Numbered from the stretch's first letter, positions 7,816-16,991 are shown. The stretch: 24,862 nt of DNA from CAZUTO01 sp964623085 (GCA_964623085.1 CAZUTO010000026.1:1-24862); one strand, 5' to 3'. Numbers and translations: made by a program. The notes: generated from the sequence alone by a model not told the origin.

Positions 7816-8328
7816 ATGCTTTTATCCGATGATCAGATTGCAATCATCACTCAGGCCACAGATAGCTGGATTGACAAGGCCTCTGCGCTTTATCAGTTAA
7901 CTCTGCCGAAGATAGACATTCGATTCGATCTCAGAGGGCAAACTTCAGGTATGTTTTGTCGATATAAAAAACAGAACTTTATTCGCTATAACCAAGCGAT
8001 ATTCGTGCGTTATTTTGATGAAAATATAGAACAGACTGTGCCGCATGAAGTGGCACACTATGTGGTATTCCATATGGAAGGTTCAGCAGCTAAGCCTCAT
8101 GGGAAAGAATGGCGGCGCGTGATGGCAGATTTTGGCTTGCCAGCAGAGGTGACATCCAAGCTGGACGTTAGTGATCTTAAGACCCGACGACTCATTCGTC
8201 ATCGCTACAGCTGCGGTTGTAGTGACCACGAATTGACCAGTATTCGGCACAATCGCATCCAAGCGGGCAAGCGGCAGTACGGATGCCCTAAATGTAAGCA
8301 AATTCTCGTTGCACAGATGCCATCATAA
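7816..8328 (+). CDS. sprT: SprT-like zinc metalloprotease-family protein
   Basis: A 170-residue SprT-like protein. The HExxH zinc-binding helix is VPHEVAHYVVFHM (His77, Glu78, His81), with PHGKEW (His95) downstream as the likely third ligand. A C-terminal zinc ribbon has YSCGC (Cys133, Cys135) and YGCPKC (Cys157, Cys160), as in SprT and the catalytic domain of eukaryotic Spartan, which degrades DNA-protein crosslinks. The bacterial protein's substrate is not established. Length is normal for bacterial SprT. The ATG has no recognisable Shine-Dalgarno sequence; the bases before it are a run of C. It is a single gene, since phoH downstream has its own promoter. Confidence 0.88.
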   Translation: MLLSDDQIAIITQATDSWIDKASALYQLTLPKIDIRFDLRGQTSGMFCRYKKQNFIRYNQAIFVRYFDENIEQTVPHEVAHYVVFHMEGSAAKPHGKEWRRVMADFGLPAEVTSKLDVSDLKTRRLIRHRYSCGCSDHELTSIRHNRIQAGKRQYGCPKCKQILVAQMPS

Positions 8329-8343
8329 AGCCGCCTCGAAAGG

Positions 8344-8372
8344 TTGGCATAAATTAAAGTTCCCGCTATGCT
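8344..8372 (+). promoter_or_regulatory. Sigma-70 promoter for phoH-ybeY-corC-lnt
   Basis: TTGGCA (8344-8349) and TATGCT (8367-8372) are separated by exactly 17 bp, an excellent match to the sigma-70 consensus. The predicted transcript would start near 8379, only about 12 bases before the GTG at 8391. Confidence 0.75.
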
Positions 8373-8390
8373 AATCAACCAATAGCGGTT

Positions 8391-9386
8391 GTGCCCGGAG
8401 GCACTTCACACAATTTGAGCAATCCTGCTGTTTTTGAGGTTTCCCTCGAGCCCAACGACGCCCGACGCTTAGCCAACCTTTGCGGGCAATTCGATCAACA
8501 TCTGCGACAGATAGAGCAACGACTGGATGTAGAAATCCGCAATCGAGGAAACCTGTTTTCGATCGAAGGTGAACCGCCCTATGCGCAGGCGGCTGTGAAT
8601 ATCGTAGAAAATCTATACAAAGAAACCGCTACCGCATCCTCTCTGACACCAGAAGATATCCACCTGCATTTATTAAATTCAGAGATCGACAATGCTTCAA
8701 ACGGCAGCGACGGACGCAGCGCACAAGATTTAACCATCCGCGCCAAAAAAGAGAATGTGAAGCCACGCGGCAAACACCAAATTGAATATGTGCGCATGAT
8801 CCGCAAAAAAGACATCAACTTTGGCATAGGCCCGGCGGGAACAGGTAAAACGTACCTCGCCGTTGCTTGCGCAGTAGAGGCACTGACTCAAGATCGAGTC
8901 GAACGCATCTTGCTGGTTCGCCCCGCAGTTGAAGCTGGTGAAAAGCTTGGGTTTTTGCCTGGCGATCTCGCCCAAAAAGTAGACCCTTATCTTCGGCCTC
9001 TTTACGATGCCCTCTATGAAATGCTTGGGTTTGATACTGTGGGTAAATTGATTGATCGCAACGTGATCGAGGTCGCGCCGCTGGCCTATATGCGCGGCCG
9101 CACACTCAATCACGCATTTGTAATTCTCGATGAAAGCCAAAACACCACCAGAGAGCAAATGAAGATGTTCCTCACTCGGATCGGATTTGGTTCAACCGCT
9201 GTGATAACGGGAGATGTCACTCAAATCGATCTTCCAAAGGGAACAGAATCTGGACTGCTGCATGCCAGTGATGTGCTCGCCGGCGTAGAGGGTATTAGTT
9301 TTACGCGTTTTACCGCACGAGATGTTGTGCGTCATCCCATTGTGCAACGAATAGTCGAAGCTTATGAGGCGTCGCAGGGTTCCTAA
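8391..9386 (+). CDS. ybeZ: PhoH-family ATPase (YbeZ)
   Basis: A 331-residue PhoH-like NTPase. An N-terminal RNA-binding-like region (about residues 15-80, LEPNDARRLANLCGQFDQHL) precedes the P-loop ATPase domain with Walker A GPAGTGKT (147-154) and Walker B VILDES (244-249). A C-terminal RDVVRHPIVQRIVEAYE follows. YbeZ partners YbeY in ribosomal RNA processing, and the stop here overlaps the ybeY start as TAATG. Start choice is uncertain. The GTG at 8391 lies only about 12 bases from the predicted transcript start. A TTG at 8415 follows a GGAGG (8397-8401) at 13-bp spacing. Either leaves the conserved domain intact. It is the first gene of the four-gene operon. Confidence 0.93.
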   Translation: MPGGTSHNLSNPAVFEVSLEPNDARRLANLCGQFDQHLRQIEQRLDVEIRNRGNLFSIEGEPPYAQAAVNIVENLYKETATASSLTPEDIHLHLLNSEIDNASNGSDGRSAQDLTIRAKKENVKPRGKHQIEYVRMIRKKDINFGIGPAGTGKTYLAVACAVEALTQDRVERILLVRPAVEAGEKLGFLPGDLAQKVDPYLRPLYDALYEMLGFDTVGKLIDRNVIEVAPLAYMRGRTLNHAFVILDESQNTTREQMKMFLTRIGFGSTAVITGDVTQIDLPKGTESGLLHASDVLAGVEGISFTRFTARDVVRHPIVQRIVEAYEASQGS

Positions 9387-9871
9387 TGGCGAATGATATT
9401 CACATTGAATATGGTACTCGTGCAGAGGTGCCTGACTCCCAAGATATCATCTGCTGGGCAAACGCTGCGTTGAAGCAAAGCCACACCAACTCAGAGATCT
9501 GCATCCGAATTGTCGATGAAGAAGAAATGACCGTTCTAAACAAAAAGTTTAGACAAAAATCTGGTGCTACCAATGTGCTTTCTTTTCCGGCAGATATTCC
9601 AGAACAAGTGGGTAGTGCTCTGCTAGGCGATATCGTTATTTGCAGCTCTATTTTAGAAAAAGAAGCCCATACGCAACAAAAAACACTGGCGGCTCACTGG
9701 GCGCATATTGTTGTTCACGGTTGCCTGCACCTCGCTGGGTTTGACCATATTGAAGACAGTGATGCTGCCGAAATGGAATCAAAAGAAATCAAAATACTAG
9801 GATCACTTGGCTACGCCAACCCCTATCAAACAGAACCCACAACCACTAACACGCAGGCCAGAGCCCGCTAG
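9386..9871 (+). CDS. ybeY: Endoribonuclease / rRNA maturation factor YbeY
   Basis: A 161-residue UPF0054 metalloprotein with the signature VVHGCLHLAGFDH (His111, His115 and His121 bind zinc). Upstream it has TNVLSFPAD and LLGDIVIC, also family-typical. YbeY acts in 16S rRNA 3' end maturation and late ribosome quality control, together with the upstream PhoH-family ATPase. Its ATG overlaps the phoH stop. The tail after LGYANPY is a few residues longer than usual and not conserved. Confidence 0.95.
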   Translation: MANDIHIEYGTRAEVPDSQDIICWANAALKQSHTNSEICIRIVDEEEMTVLNKKFRQKSGATNVLSFPADIPEQVGSALLGDIVICSSILEKEAHTQQKTLAAHWAHIVVHGCLHLAGFDHIEDSDAAEMESKEIKILGSLGYANPYQTEPTTTNTQARAR

Positions 9872-9881
9872 GCTGAATAAA

Positions 9882-10748
9882 ATGAGTGACGACCAACCTC
9901 CATCTAAACAGACCAGCTGGTTAAACCGGCTGGTCCATGCTTTATCGACAACACCGGAGAGCCGCAGTGAACTCGTGACTCTTCTCCAAAAATCACATGA
10001 ATCTAGCGTAATTGATGACGATGCCTTGCAGATTATGGAAGGCGCACTGCGACTTGCCGATCAGCATGCCGGCCACATTATGATTCCTCGTTCGCAGATG
10101 GAGCTGATTCAAATCGACGCCAATGCAAAAGAATTTTTACCTCGCATTATTGAATCTGGACATTCACGCTTTCCGGTCATTGGCGATTCGTCAGAAGACA
10201 TTCGCGGAATCCTGCTAGCCAAAGACTTGATTCCACTGTTACTCGAAGGTCTTGAAAATCTCGACCTGCAAGCGCTACTTCGACCTGCCTCAATTATTCC
10301 TGAATCCAAACGCCTCAGTGTGCTCTTACGAGAGTTCCGCGAACGCCGCTACCATATGGCCATTGTGGTTGACGAATATGGCAGTGTCGCGGGCCTAGTC
10401 ACTATTGAAGATATCCTCGAAGAAATTGTCGGTGAAATTGAAGATGAGACAGACGAGGAAGAAGCTAACCCCATTAAACATATCGGCGAAAACCGATATC
10501 AGGTAGAAGCGCAGATTGAAATCGATGATTTCAATGAATACTTCGATAGTGGATTAAGTGAAGAAGAATACGGAACGCTTGGCGGGTTGATAACAAGCCA
10601 ACTTGGCCACTTGCCAGAAGTCGGCGAGAAAGTAACGCTCGAAGGTATATTGTTTGAAATTGCAGAGTCAGACAGTCGCAAGATTCTCAAACTCTATGTC
10701 AGCCCGGAACAAAACTCCGAATCTGAGCAGACTCAAGAGAACGGCTAG
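9882..10748 (+). CDS. corC: CBS-domain protein CorC/YbeX
   Basis: A 288-residue CorC/YbeX-type protein. Two CBS repeats follow HIMIPRSQMELIQID (around residue 70) and SIIPESKRLSVLLREFRERRYHMAIVVDEYGSVAGLVTIEDILEEIVGE (split here by an unreported stretch). A C-terminal transporter-associated domain contains EEYGTLGGLI and the ending IFEIAESDSRKILKLYV-like region. The family is linked to magnesium/cobalt homeostasis and, through its neighbours, to ribosome function. The frame is open from 9807, but the ATG at 9882 (MSDDQPPSKQ) is preferred because it lies just after the ybeY stop at 9871 and matches usual family N-termini. No membrane segments are present, so this is the soluble type. Confidence 0.92.
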   Translation: MSDDQPPSKQTSWLNRLVHALSTTPESRSELVTLLQKSHESSVIDDDALQIMEGALRLADQHAGHIMIPRSQMELIQIDANAKEFLPRIIESGHSRFPVIGDSSEDIRGILLAKDLIPLLLEGLENLDLQALLRPASIIPESKRLSVLLREFRERRYHMAIVVDEYGSVAGLVTIEDILEEIVGEIEDETDEEEANPIKHIGENRYQVEAQIEIDDFNEYFDSGLSEEEYGTLGGLITSQLGHLPEVGEKVTLEGILFEIAESDSRKILKLYVSPEQNSESEQTQENG

Positions 10749-10762
10749 CGCTCAAGTCCATA

Positions 10763-12304
10763 ATGCAATATTTGCTCGCACTCATCGCCGGGGCAACGGT
10801 CTTCCTAGGATTTTCGCCTTACGGCCTATGGTATATCGCCCTCTTAAGTCTTCTGATTTTTGCGGCCCTATGGCGGCGAAACTCAAGCACAAAAAAAGGC
10901 TTCGCACTGGCACTCGCTTTCAACTTCGGCATGTTCGGCACCGGCGTTCATTGGATCTATTTCAGCATTCATAGCTACGGGCAAGTACCAGCGCCCCTGG
11001 CTGTCTCTTTTACTGCTGGGTTTGCCTTCTTTATGGCCTTGATGTCATCGCTACCCTGGCTGCTATCTGGCGTATTTAGGAATGCCTCGCGAATGGTAGC
11101 TTTTCCAGCCATCTGGCTACTCGGTGAGTGGGTTCGCGGATGGATGCTGACGGGTTTTCCTTGGCTCTATTTAGGTCAAGCACACCTTGACACACCGCTT
11201 GCCGGATGGATTTCCGTCGTCGGTGTTCTAGGTACCGGCTTCATTTTAGCGACCACGGCAGCACTACTCATTTGCATGTTCACACAACGGCGACCGCTTT
11301 TGCTTATTGCTCAGGCCGCTGCACTCATCATGCTATGGGGCGGTGGCAGCGTATTGAATAGAGTTGAGTGGACACAGCCGCTTCAGACCCCGCTCTCAGC
11401 CACACTTGTGCAACCCAATATTGCCTTGGAAGACAAATGGAACCGGTCCAAGTCACAAGGGATTATGGATACGCTGATAAACCAATCTGAGCCGCACTGG
11501 GGAGACAGTTTAATCATTTGGCCCGAGGCCGCTATTCCCTATATAGGAGACGACGCGCAACACCATCTTGATCAGATTGACATAAAAGCGCGAGCAACAA
11601 ATAGCGCCTTCATATCTGGGTATTTAACCTACAACGAACAAAAAGAGCGTTTCTTTAATACCATAGGCGGGGCGGGTCATGCCGAAGGCGAATACTTAAA
11701 ACAACGGCTTGTGCCCTTTGGGGAGTACGTGCCATTGGAATCTTGGATACGTGGGCTCATGCACTTTTTTGATTTACCCACCTCTATTATTTCCGCAGGC
11801 GAGGCAAACCAGCCCCCTTTAACTGTGCGGCAGAATGGGCAGACCTATGTCGCAGCGCCGGCGATTTGCTACGAAATCGCCTACCCTCTTCTCGTGTCTA
11901 GTCTAGCGAAACAAGCCAATTTTATTGTCACTTTGAGTAACGATGCTTGGTTTGGTGAAAGTATAGGTCCTTTGCAACACATCGAAATCGCCCAAGGACG
12001 AGCGCTTGAAAACCGTAAGCCTGTGTTTCGCGTAACTAATAATGGCATTACGGGCAGCATTAATCATCGCGGAGACATCGTCGATGTCTTGCCCCAGTTC
12101 CAAGCAGGCACGCTGCAGACGGAGATTTTCGCTATGAGCGGAACAACACCCTTTAGCCTCTACGGAAATTGGCCCATTCTGTTGATAACGCTTGGTGCAC
12201 TTATTGCCGCATACCTATGGCGGCAAGAAGCAGGGCGACAAGAAAACAGAGAAGTACTAAGGACTAAAGAAGAACCTTTGAACGACGCCAGCCAGTCTAA
12301 GTAA
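10763..12304 (+). CDS. lnt: Apolipoprotein N-acyltransferase Lnt
   Basis: A 513-residue inner-membrane enzyme adding the third acyl chain to lipoproteins. The N-terminal part (about residues 1-200) has several membrane segments with GFSPYGLWYIALLSL, WLLGEWVRGW and FPWLYLGQA. The carbon-nitrogen-hydrolase domain carries the catalytic triad: Glu255 in WPEAAIPY, Lys313 in YLKQRLVPFGEYVPLE, and Cys369 in APAICYE. SNDAWFGES and RVTNNGITG follow, then a final membrane helix (about 465-480). Length is typical. It lies 14 bp after corC and is the last gene of the operon. LptE, encoded a few kilobases downstream, would be one of its substrates. Confidence 0.96.
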   Translation: MQYLLALIAGATVFLGFSPYGLWYIALLSLLIFAALWRRNSSTKKGFALALAFNFGMFGTGVHWIYFSIHSYGQVPAPLAVSFTAGFAFFMALMSSLPWLLSGVFRNASRMVAFPAIWLLGEWVRGWMLTGFPWLYLGQAHLDTPLAGWISVVGVLGTGFILATTAALLICMFTQRRPLLLIAQAAALIMLWGGGSVLNRVEWTQPLQTPLSATLVQPNIALEDKWNRSKSQGIMDTLINQSEPHWGDSLIIWPEAAIPYIGDDAQHHLDQIDIKARATNSAFISGYLTYNEQKERFFNTIGGAGHAEGEYLKQRLVPFGEYVPLESWIRGLMHFFDLPTSIISAGEANQPPLTVRQNGQTYVAAPAICYEIAYPLLVSSLAKQANFIVTLSNDAWFGESIGPLQHIEIAQGRALENRKPVFRVTNNGITGSINHRGDIVDVLPQFQAGTLQTEIFAMSGTTPFSLYGNWPILLITLGALIAAYLWRQEAGRQENREVLRTKEEPLNDASQSK

Positions 12305-12323
12305 AGACGGACCACCCCTAAAT

Positions 12324-12590
12324 CTATTTTCTAACGTTTATCTTGGGTTCCCAAATAATATTGCCGCTTTCTTCTACGACGGCTACCTTTCGGCCATCAG
12401 GCCCTTCAAGTACAGGAATAGCCTTATCGCTTTTAGATCGACGCACAAATCTTAAGGTGCACCCAAATCGCTCGACATTTTCAACTGCTGCCAACTGGTG
12501 TTCATTCAGAAACTGCTCTAGATTCTCTGGAACAGGTTTCCGCGATCCCTTTCGTTTTTCTTCCATAACCATAATAAGTTGATCTTTCAT
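12324..12590 (-). CDS. Small conserved-looking hypothetical protein (88 aa)
   Basis: Family not named with confidence. The 88-residue charged protein has RFGCTLRFVRRSKSDKAIPV and then EGPDGRKVAVVEESGNIIWEP. This pattern resembles short hypothetical proteins (LRFVRRPLF...VLEEDG type) that I associate with gammaproteobacterial genomes. No membrane segment, signal peptide or metal-binding cluster is present. It is convergent with lnt (19 bp between stops) and divergent from leuS. Start may be the ATG at 12590 or an internal ATG at residue 7 or 9; none has a strong ribosome site. A real gene is supported by its complete fit between neighbours and its natural-looking composition. Confidence 0.6.
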   Translation of the reverse strand: MKDQLIMVMEEKRKGSRKPVPENLEQFLNEHQLAAVENVERFGCTLRFVRRSKSDKAIPVLEGPDGRKVAVVEESGNIIWEPKINVRK

Positions 12591-12692
12591 CTAACTGATT
12601 TTTACTATTCTACACTACCCGCGCGAAAAAAATACGTACTCGACACCTAAATTGATCCTGATTGAATCAATGCGAACCTCAGCACTAGGCTC

Positions 12693-12698
12693 TATAAT
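12693..12698 (+). promoter_or_regulatory. Consensus -10 element, probable leuS promoter
   Basis: A perfect TATAAT lies about 68 bp before the leuS ATG. The -35 position at 16-18 bp spacing is poor (TGCGAA-like), so this may be weak or activator-dependent. The leader has no obvious Shine-Dalgarno sequence before leuS and no T-box features. Confidence 0.5.
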
Positions 12699-12765
12699 GC
12701 CTGTGTTTTAAAAAGCGGCCTCATAATGCCATTCTCATCAACGGCTCCGGAACCCAACCACTACC

Positions 12766-15417
12766 ATGCAGGATCAGTATTCACCGACCAAAGTCGAATC
12801 AGAAGCGCAAGCCTATTGGCGCGAAAATAACAGTTTCGCCGCCACAGAAGACCCCACTAAAGAAAAATTTTATTGCCTAGCCATGTTTCCTTATCCAAGC
12901 GGTAAGCTGCATATGGGGCACGTCCGTAATTACACTATTACGGACGTCATCGCGCGCTATCAACGTATGCAAGGCAAAAACGTGCTTCACCCTATGGGCT
13001 GGGATGCGTTTGGCCTGCCTGCCGAGAATGCCGCTATCAACAACAATACTGCTCCCGCAAATTGGACATATAAAAATATTGATTACATGCGGGAACAGCT
13101 CAATGCGCTCGGGTTTGGCTTTGATTGGTCACGTGAACTGGCGACCTGCCAACCCGATTACTACAAATGGGAACAGTGGTTTTTCACTCGCCTCTATGAA
13201 AAGGGCTTAGTCTATAAAAAAATGGCCACCGTCAATTGGGACCCAATTGACCAGACGGTATTAGCAAATGAGCAGGTCATTGACGGCCGTGGCTGGCGCT
13301 CAGGTTCATTAGTCGAGCGAAGAGAAATTCCTCAGTGGTTTATCAAAATCACCGAATATGCCGAGGAATTGCTGTCGAGTCTGGATCAACTCGATGAGTG
13401 GCCAGAACAAGTTCGTACCATGCAGAAAAATTGGATTGGCAAATCTAAAGGCGTCGAAATGACTTTTAGTCTTGCCGAACCAGTCGCAGGCATTGAAGCC
13501 CTAGACGTCTACACGACCCGACCAGATACGCTGATGGGCGTCACCTACGTCAGTTTGGCAGCGGAACACCCGCTTTCCACAGCAATTGCGCAATCCAATG
13601 CCGAATTAGCTGCATTTATTAGCGAATGTAAATTGCAGTCCGTCGCCGAAGCCGATATGGCAGCAATGGAGAAGCGCGGCCTAGATACAGGCATTAAGGC
13701 ACTCCATCCTATTAGCGGGCGCGAAGTATCAGTATGGGTCGCTAACTACGTGCTGACGGATTACGGTTCTGGCGCCGTTATGGCAGTGCCTGCGCACGAC
13801 CAACGAGATTGGGAATTCGCCAAAAAATATAATCTGCCTATCGAACAAGTGATCGCACCAGCGAAAGAAGAGCTCTGTGATATTAGTCAGTCCGCGTTTG
13901 TCGAAAAAGGACCGTTAATTAATTCCGGTGAGTTCGATGGCATGGACTTTGACGCTGCGTTCTCGGCCATATCAAACAAACTAGTCGCCCTCAACAAAGG
14001 CGCGATCACAACCAACTATCGATTGCGCGATTGGGGAGTGTCTAGACAACGTTACTGGGGCGCGCCCATTCCAATCTTTAATCTGCCCGAAGGCGGTGAG
14101 ATTCCGGTTCCGTTGGAAAAGCTTCCCGTCATTCTGCCTGAAGACGTGGAAATGGACGGTGTGCAGTCCCCCATCAAAGCAGACAGCCAGTGGTGCAAAA
14201 CAGAATTAGATGGGAAAGCAGTCGAGCACGAGACCGATACATTCGATACCTTTATGGAGTCTAGCTGGTATTACGCTCGATTCTGTAGCCCAAACTATAC
14301 CGAAGGCATGCTTGATTCGGCGAAAGCCAATTACTGGCTGCCCGTAGATCAATATGTCGGCGGTATTGAGCATGCCATCCTCCATCTCCTATACGCTCGG
14401 TTTTTTCATAAGCTCATGCGTGACGAAGGTTTGGTTGAATCTGATGAGCCATTCAAACAGCTGCTATGCCAAGGCATGGTGCTCGCTGATTCCTTCTACA
14501 ATAAAAACGAAGACGGCTCTACAAACTGGTATAACCCTGCGGATGTTGAACCAACGAGAGATGAAAAAGGCAAAGTGATTGGGGCAACACACCCTGAAGC
14601 CGGCGAACTTGAGTTTGGCGGCACCACAAAGATGTCTAAATCCAAAAACAACGGTGTCGATCCGCAAGCCACTGTTGAGCAATTTGGTGCCGATACCGTT
14701 CGGCTCTATACCATGTTCGCCGCTCCACCTGAGCAAACACTTGATTGGTCAGACGATGGCGTCCAGGGTGCCTATCGATTCCTTAGGCGTCTTCATGCCT
14801 ATTGCTGGGAACACAAAGATTCGATAGTTCAGGGCAAGCATTATGTCGGCAGCGAATCCCTAATGCTTGATCAAAAATGGATCGCAATCTTATCCAAAAA
14901 CCAAAAAGCGATTCGCGGAGAAATCCACAACGCACTTAAGAAAGCGAATTTCGATTATTCTCGCAATCAGTTCAATACCGTAGTGTCGGCGTGCATGAAA
15001 GTATTTAATGCGCTTCCTCCGATAGTAATGAAACAGTCCGCACAGCCTGAAGATGATAGCGGCATTGCCAATGCACCCGTCGTCGTTGAGGGCATCGGTA
15101 TATTAATCAGACTACTTGCACCTATTGCGCCCCATCTTTCACATCATCTCTGGCAAACATTAGGTTTTGGCGAATCTATATCAGATGCTATCTGGCCAGA
15201 GCCAGACGAATCTGCACTGGTGCAAGACAGCATCCAATATGTAGTGCAGGTGAACGGCAAGCTGCGTGCAAAAATCGAATTGGCTGCCGAAACGGAAAAA
15301 AGCCAGATTGAAGAAGCGGCTTTGGCTGACGAAAACGTGAATCGTTTTATCGAAGGCCAAACCGTTCGAAAAATCATCGTCGTGCCAAATAAACTCGTTA
15401 ATATCGTGGTTTCCTAG
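12766..15417 (+). CDS. leuS: Leucyl-tRNA synthetase
   Basis: An 883-residue class I synthetase charging tRNA-Leu. The HIGH motif is HMGH (residues 49-52) in PYPSGKLHMGHVRNYTITD, and the KMSKS loop is residues 622-626 in TTKMSKSKNNGVDP. Between them is the CP1 editing domain with VYTTRPDTLMGVTYVSLAAEHP and the AVPAHDQRDWEFA segment. LNKGAITTNYRLRDWGVSRQRYWG precedes the catalytic domain's second half, and the C-terminal domain ends in VNGKLRAKIE and FIEGQTVRKIIVVP. Length and N-terminus (MQDQYSPTKVESEAQAYW) match bacterial LeuS, fixing the ATG at 12766. It heads an apparent leuS-lptE-holA operon (11 bp to lptE). Confidence 0.97.
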   Translation: MQDQYSPTKVESEAQAYWRENNSFAATEDPTKEKFYCLAMFPYPSGKLHMGHVRNYTITDVIARYQRMQGKNVLHPMGWDAFGLPAENAAINNNTAPANWTYKNIDYMREQLNALGFGFDWSRELATCQPDYYKWEQWFFTRLYEKGLVYKKMATVNWDPIDQTVLANEQVIDGRGWRSGSLVERREIPQWFIKITEYAEELLSSLDQLDEWPEQVRTMQKNWIGKSKGVEMTFSLAEPVAGIEALDVYTTRPDTLMGVTYVSLAAEHPLSTAIAQSNAELAAFISECKLQSVAEADMAAMEKRGLDTGIKALHPISGREVSVWVANYVLTDYGSGAVMAVPAHDQRDWEFAKKYNLPIEQVIAPAKEELCDISQSAFVEKGPLINSGEFDGMDFDAAFSAISNKLVALNKGAITTNYRLRDWGVSRQRYWGAPIPIFNLPEGGEIPVPLEKLPVILPEDVEMDGVQSPIKADSQWCKTELDGKAVEHETDTFDTFMESSWYYARFCSPNYTEGMLDSAKANYWLPVDQYVGGIEHAILHLLYARFFHKLMRDEGLVESDEPFKQLLCQGMVLADSFYNKNEDGSTNWYNPADVEPTRDEKGKVIGATHPEAGELEFGGTTKMSKSKNNGVDPQATVEQFGADTVRLYTMFAAPPEQTLDWSDDGVQGAYRFLRRLHAYCWEHKDSIVQGKHYVGSESLMLDQKWIAILSKNQKAIRGEIHNALKKANFDYSRNQFNTVVSACMKVFNALPPIVMKQSAQPEDDSGIANAPVVVEGIGILIRLLAPIAPHLSHHLWQTLGFGESISDAIWPEPDESALVQDSIQYVVQVNGKLRAKIELAAETEKSQIEEAALADENVNRFIEGQTVRKIIVVPNKLVNIVVS

Positions 15418-15428
15418 CAAAACAAACT

Positions 15429-15947
15429 ATGCGCAAATATTCTCTCGCTGTTCTATTTATTTGTTTAGTTATATCCAGCTGCGGATGGCAATTGCGTTCT
15501 AATATGGAGTCCAGTGCTGAGATCGAAAGTATCTATATTGGCAGCCAATTGGCGACTCACGAAAGTGGTCCTGAGTCTATCATCCAAGGTTTTGATCAAC
15601 GCCTCAACGATTTAGATATCGAAGCAATCGAAGCGATCTCTAAGGCCCAGATTGGATTAATTATTTTATCTGAGCAACAAAACGAAACTGTTCTAGGACT
15701 TTCAACTGATTTATTTGAGCAACAATCCCGACTGAGTAAGACGGTGAACTATCAAGTTTGGTTTGATAACAATATCGTGATTCAAAACGATCAAGTATCG
15801 ACCTTTCGCGACCTATCTGAAGATCAAAGTAATGCAGCGGCAAAGAACCGCGAAGCGGATCTTATTTACCAAGAAATCAATGTGGATCTGATTGATCAAA
15901 TAATACGCAGACTGCAACTCTACCTCTCGACCAACGATGCAAATTAG
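15429..15947 (+). CDS. lptE: LPS-assembly lipoprotein LptE
   Basis: A 172-residue lipoprotein. The N-terminus MRKYSLAVLFICLVISSCGWQLR has a type II signal with the lipobox ISSC at about residues 15-18. It is followed by GWQLR, the usual start of mature LptE. A weakly conserved domain follows, with DLFEQQSRLSKTVNYQVWFD and ending in VDLIDQIIRRLQLYL. LptE plugs the LptD barrel that inserts lipopolysaccharide into the outer membrane. The position between leuS and holA is the standard gammaproteobacterial arrangement, and supports the call where sequence identity is low. Its last 11 bases overlap holA. Confidence 0.92.
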   Translation: MRKYSLAVLFICLVISSCGWQLRSNMESSAEIESIYIGSQLATHESGPESIIQGFDQRLNDLDIEAIEAISKAQIGLIILSEQQNETVLGLSTDLFEQQSRLSKTVNYQVWFDNNIVIQNDQVSTFRDLSEDQSNAAAKNREADLIYQEINVDLIDQIIRRLQLYLSTNDAN

Positions 15948-16959
15948 AGCGGAACATCTCGAGCGCGAATTAAAAAAGCAGATACTGCCGGTTTATCTAA
16001 TTAGTGGTGATGAGCCCCTACTGACTGCAGAAGCTGCTGATCATATTCGTACCGTTGCCCGCGCAAATAACTTCACTGATCGTCAGATTTTTTATTCTGA
16101 CACCCTTAATTGGGATAGTTTTTTAGCCGAAAGCCAATCGATGTCACTCTTTGCGGACAGGCGTGTATTGGAGCTGCGCATTGATAACTCCAAGCCAGGC
16201 GACAAAGGCGCTAAAGCCATAGTGGAATACTGTAACCAACCATCAGAAGACAATCTACTCTTGGTTATCTCTGGAAAGTTAGATCGCAGTCAAAAGCGCA
16301 GCAAATGGGTACAAGCGCTTGAAAAGGCAGGCGGTCATCTTCAAGTTTGGCCTGTTGATGCACGACAAATGCCGGGCTGGCTAAATCAACGGCTTAAACA
16401 AAAGAATATTCACGCTGACAGCGCTGCACTGCAGATTTTGGCAGAACGTGTAGAGGGAAACCTTCTTGCTGCGCAGCAGGAGGTAGAAAAACTATCTCTA
16501 CTCGTCTCTGGTGACTTAGATGCCGAGACGCTGAAAAACGCTGTTGCCAATAGCGCGCGATACGATGCTTTTTCATTGATCGATAAATCACTTGCGGGCA
16601 ACAGCATAGAGGCTTTGCGCACACTGGATCGCTTGCATGAAGAAGGAACGGAAACCACCTTGTTACTCTGGTCTTTCACCCGCGAGTTGCGCCAGCTGAT
16701 ATCCATACAAGAAATGACAGCGCGAGGTGATCGTCTAGAGGTTGCCATTAGAAATGCCGGTGTCTGGGAAAAGCGCCAGCCATTGATCCACAAAGCGGCG
16801 AAACGCCTATCTCTGAGCAAGCTCAAAACCTTACTCCTGCTCGCGCGCGAAACAGATCAGCAGATTAAAGGAAGCGTCCAAGGCGATCCATGGTTAACAC
16901 TGAGAGAACTAGTGATGGGTATCATCGGTTATCGAATGAAAAGAAACTTTGTACGTTAG
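15937..16959 (+). CDS. holA: DNA polymerase III delta subunit
   Basis: A 340-residue clamp-loader delta subunit, which opens the beta sliding clamp. N-terminal LPVYLISGDEPLLTAEAADHIR is the family signature. The segment ESQSMSLFADRRVLELRI (about residues 67-84) corresponds to the beta-binding region, and LLVISGKLDRSQKRSKWVQALEK and MPGWLNQRLKQ follow in the normal order. The C-terminal helical collar (about 210-335) contains LLWSFTRELRQL. Length matches E. coli HolA (343). The start overlaps the lptE stop (ATG within the final codons), so it is translationally coupled. Confidence 0.95.
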   Translation: MQIRAEHLERELKKQILPVYLISGDEPLLTAEAADHIRTVARANNFTDRQIFYSDTLNWDSFLAESQSMSLFADRRVLELRIDNSKPGDKGAKAIVEYCNQPSEDNLLLVISGKLDRSQKRSKWVQALEKAGGHLQVWPVDARQMPGWLNQRLKQKNIHADSAALQILAERVEGNLLAAQQEVEKLSLLVSGDLDAETLKNAVANSARYDAFSLIDKSLAGNSIEALRTLDRLHEEGTETTLLLWSFTRELRQLISIQEMTARGDRLEVAIRNAGVWEKRQPLIHKAAKRLSLSKLKTLLLLARETDQQIKGSVQGDPWLTLRELVMGIIGYRMKRNFVR

Positions 16960-16982
16960 ATCCCCTAATTGACCAAGCTCGT

Positions 16983-16991
16983 TGATATAAT
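16983..16991 (+). promoter_or_regulatory. Extended -10 promoter for the outer-membrane barrel gene
   Basis: TGATATAAT is a TGn extended -10 attached to a perfect TATAAT (16986-16991). An upstream TTGACC at 16969 is too close (11 bp) to be its -35. Extended -10 promoters can work without one. It lies 24 bp after the holA stop. Confidence 0.6.

Noticed and set aside
8730..9158. 142-residue open frame antisense to phoH
   Set aside because: It overlaps the Walker motifs of an unquestionable gene on the other strand, and nothing recognisable is encoded.
12726..12830. Small ORF of about 34 codons overlapping the leuS start, considered as a leucine attenuator peptide
   Set aside because: It has only two leucine codons, no ribosome site and no terminator/antiterminator pair.
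16969..16991. TTGACC plus TATAAT as a standard promoter
   Set aside because: The spacing is only 11 bp; the extended -10 reading is preferred.
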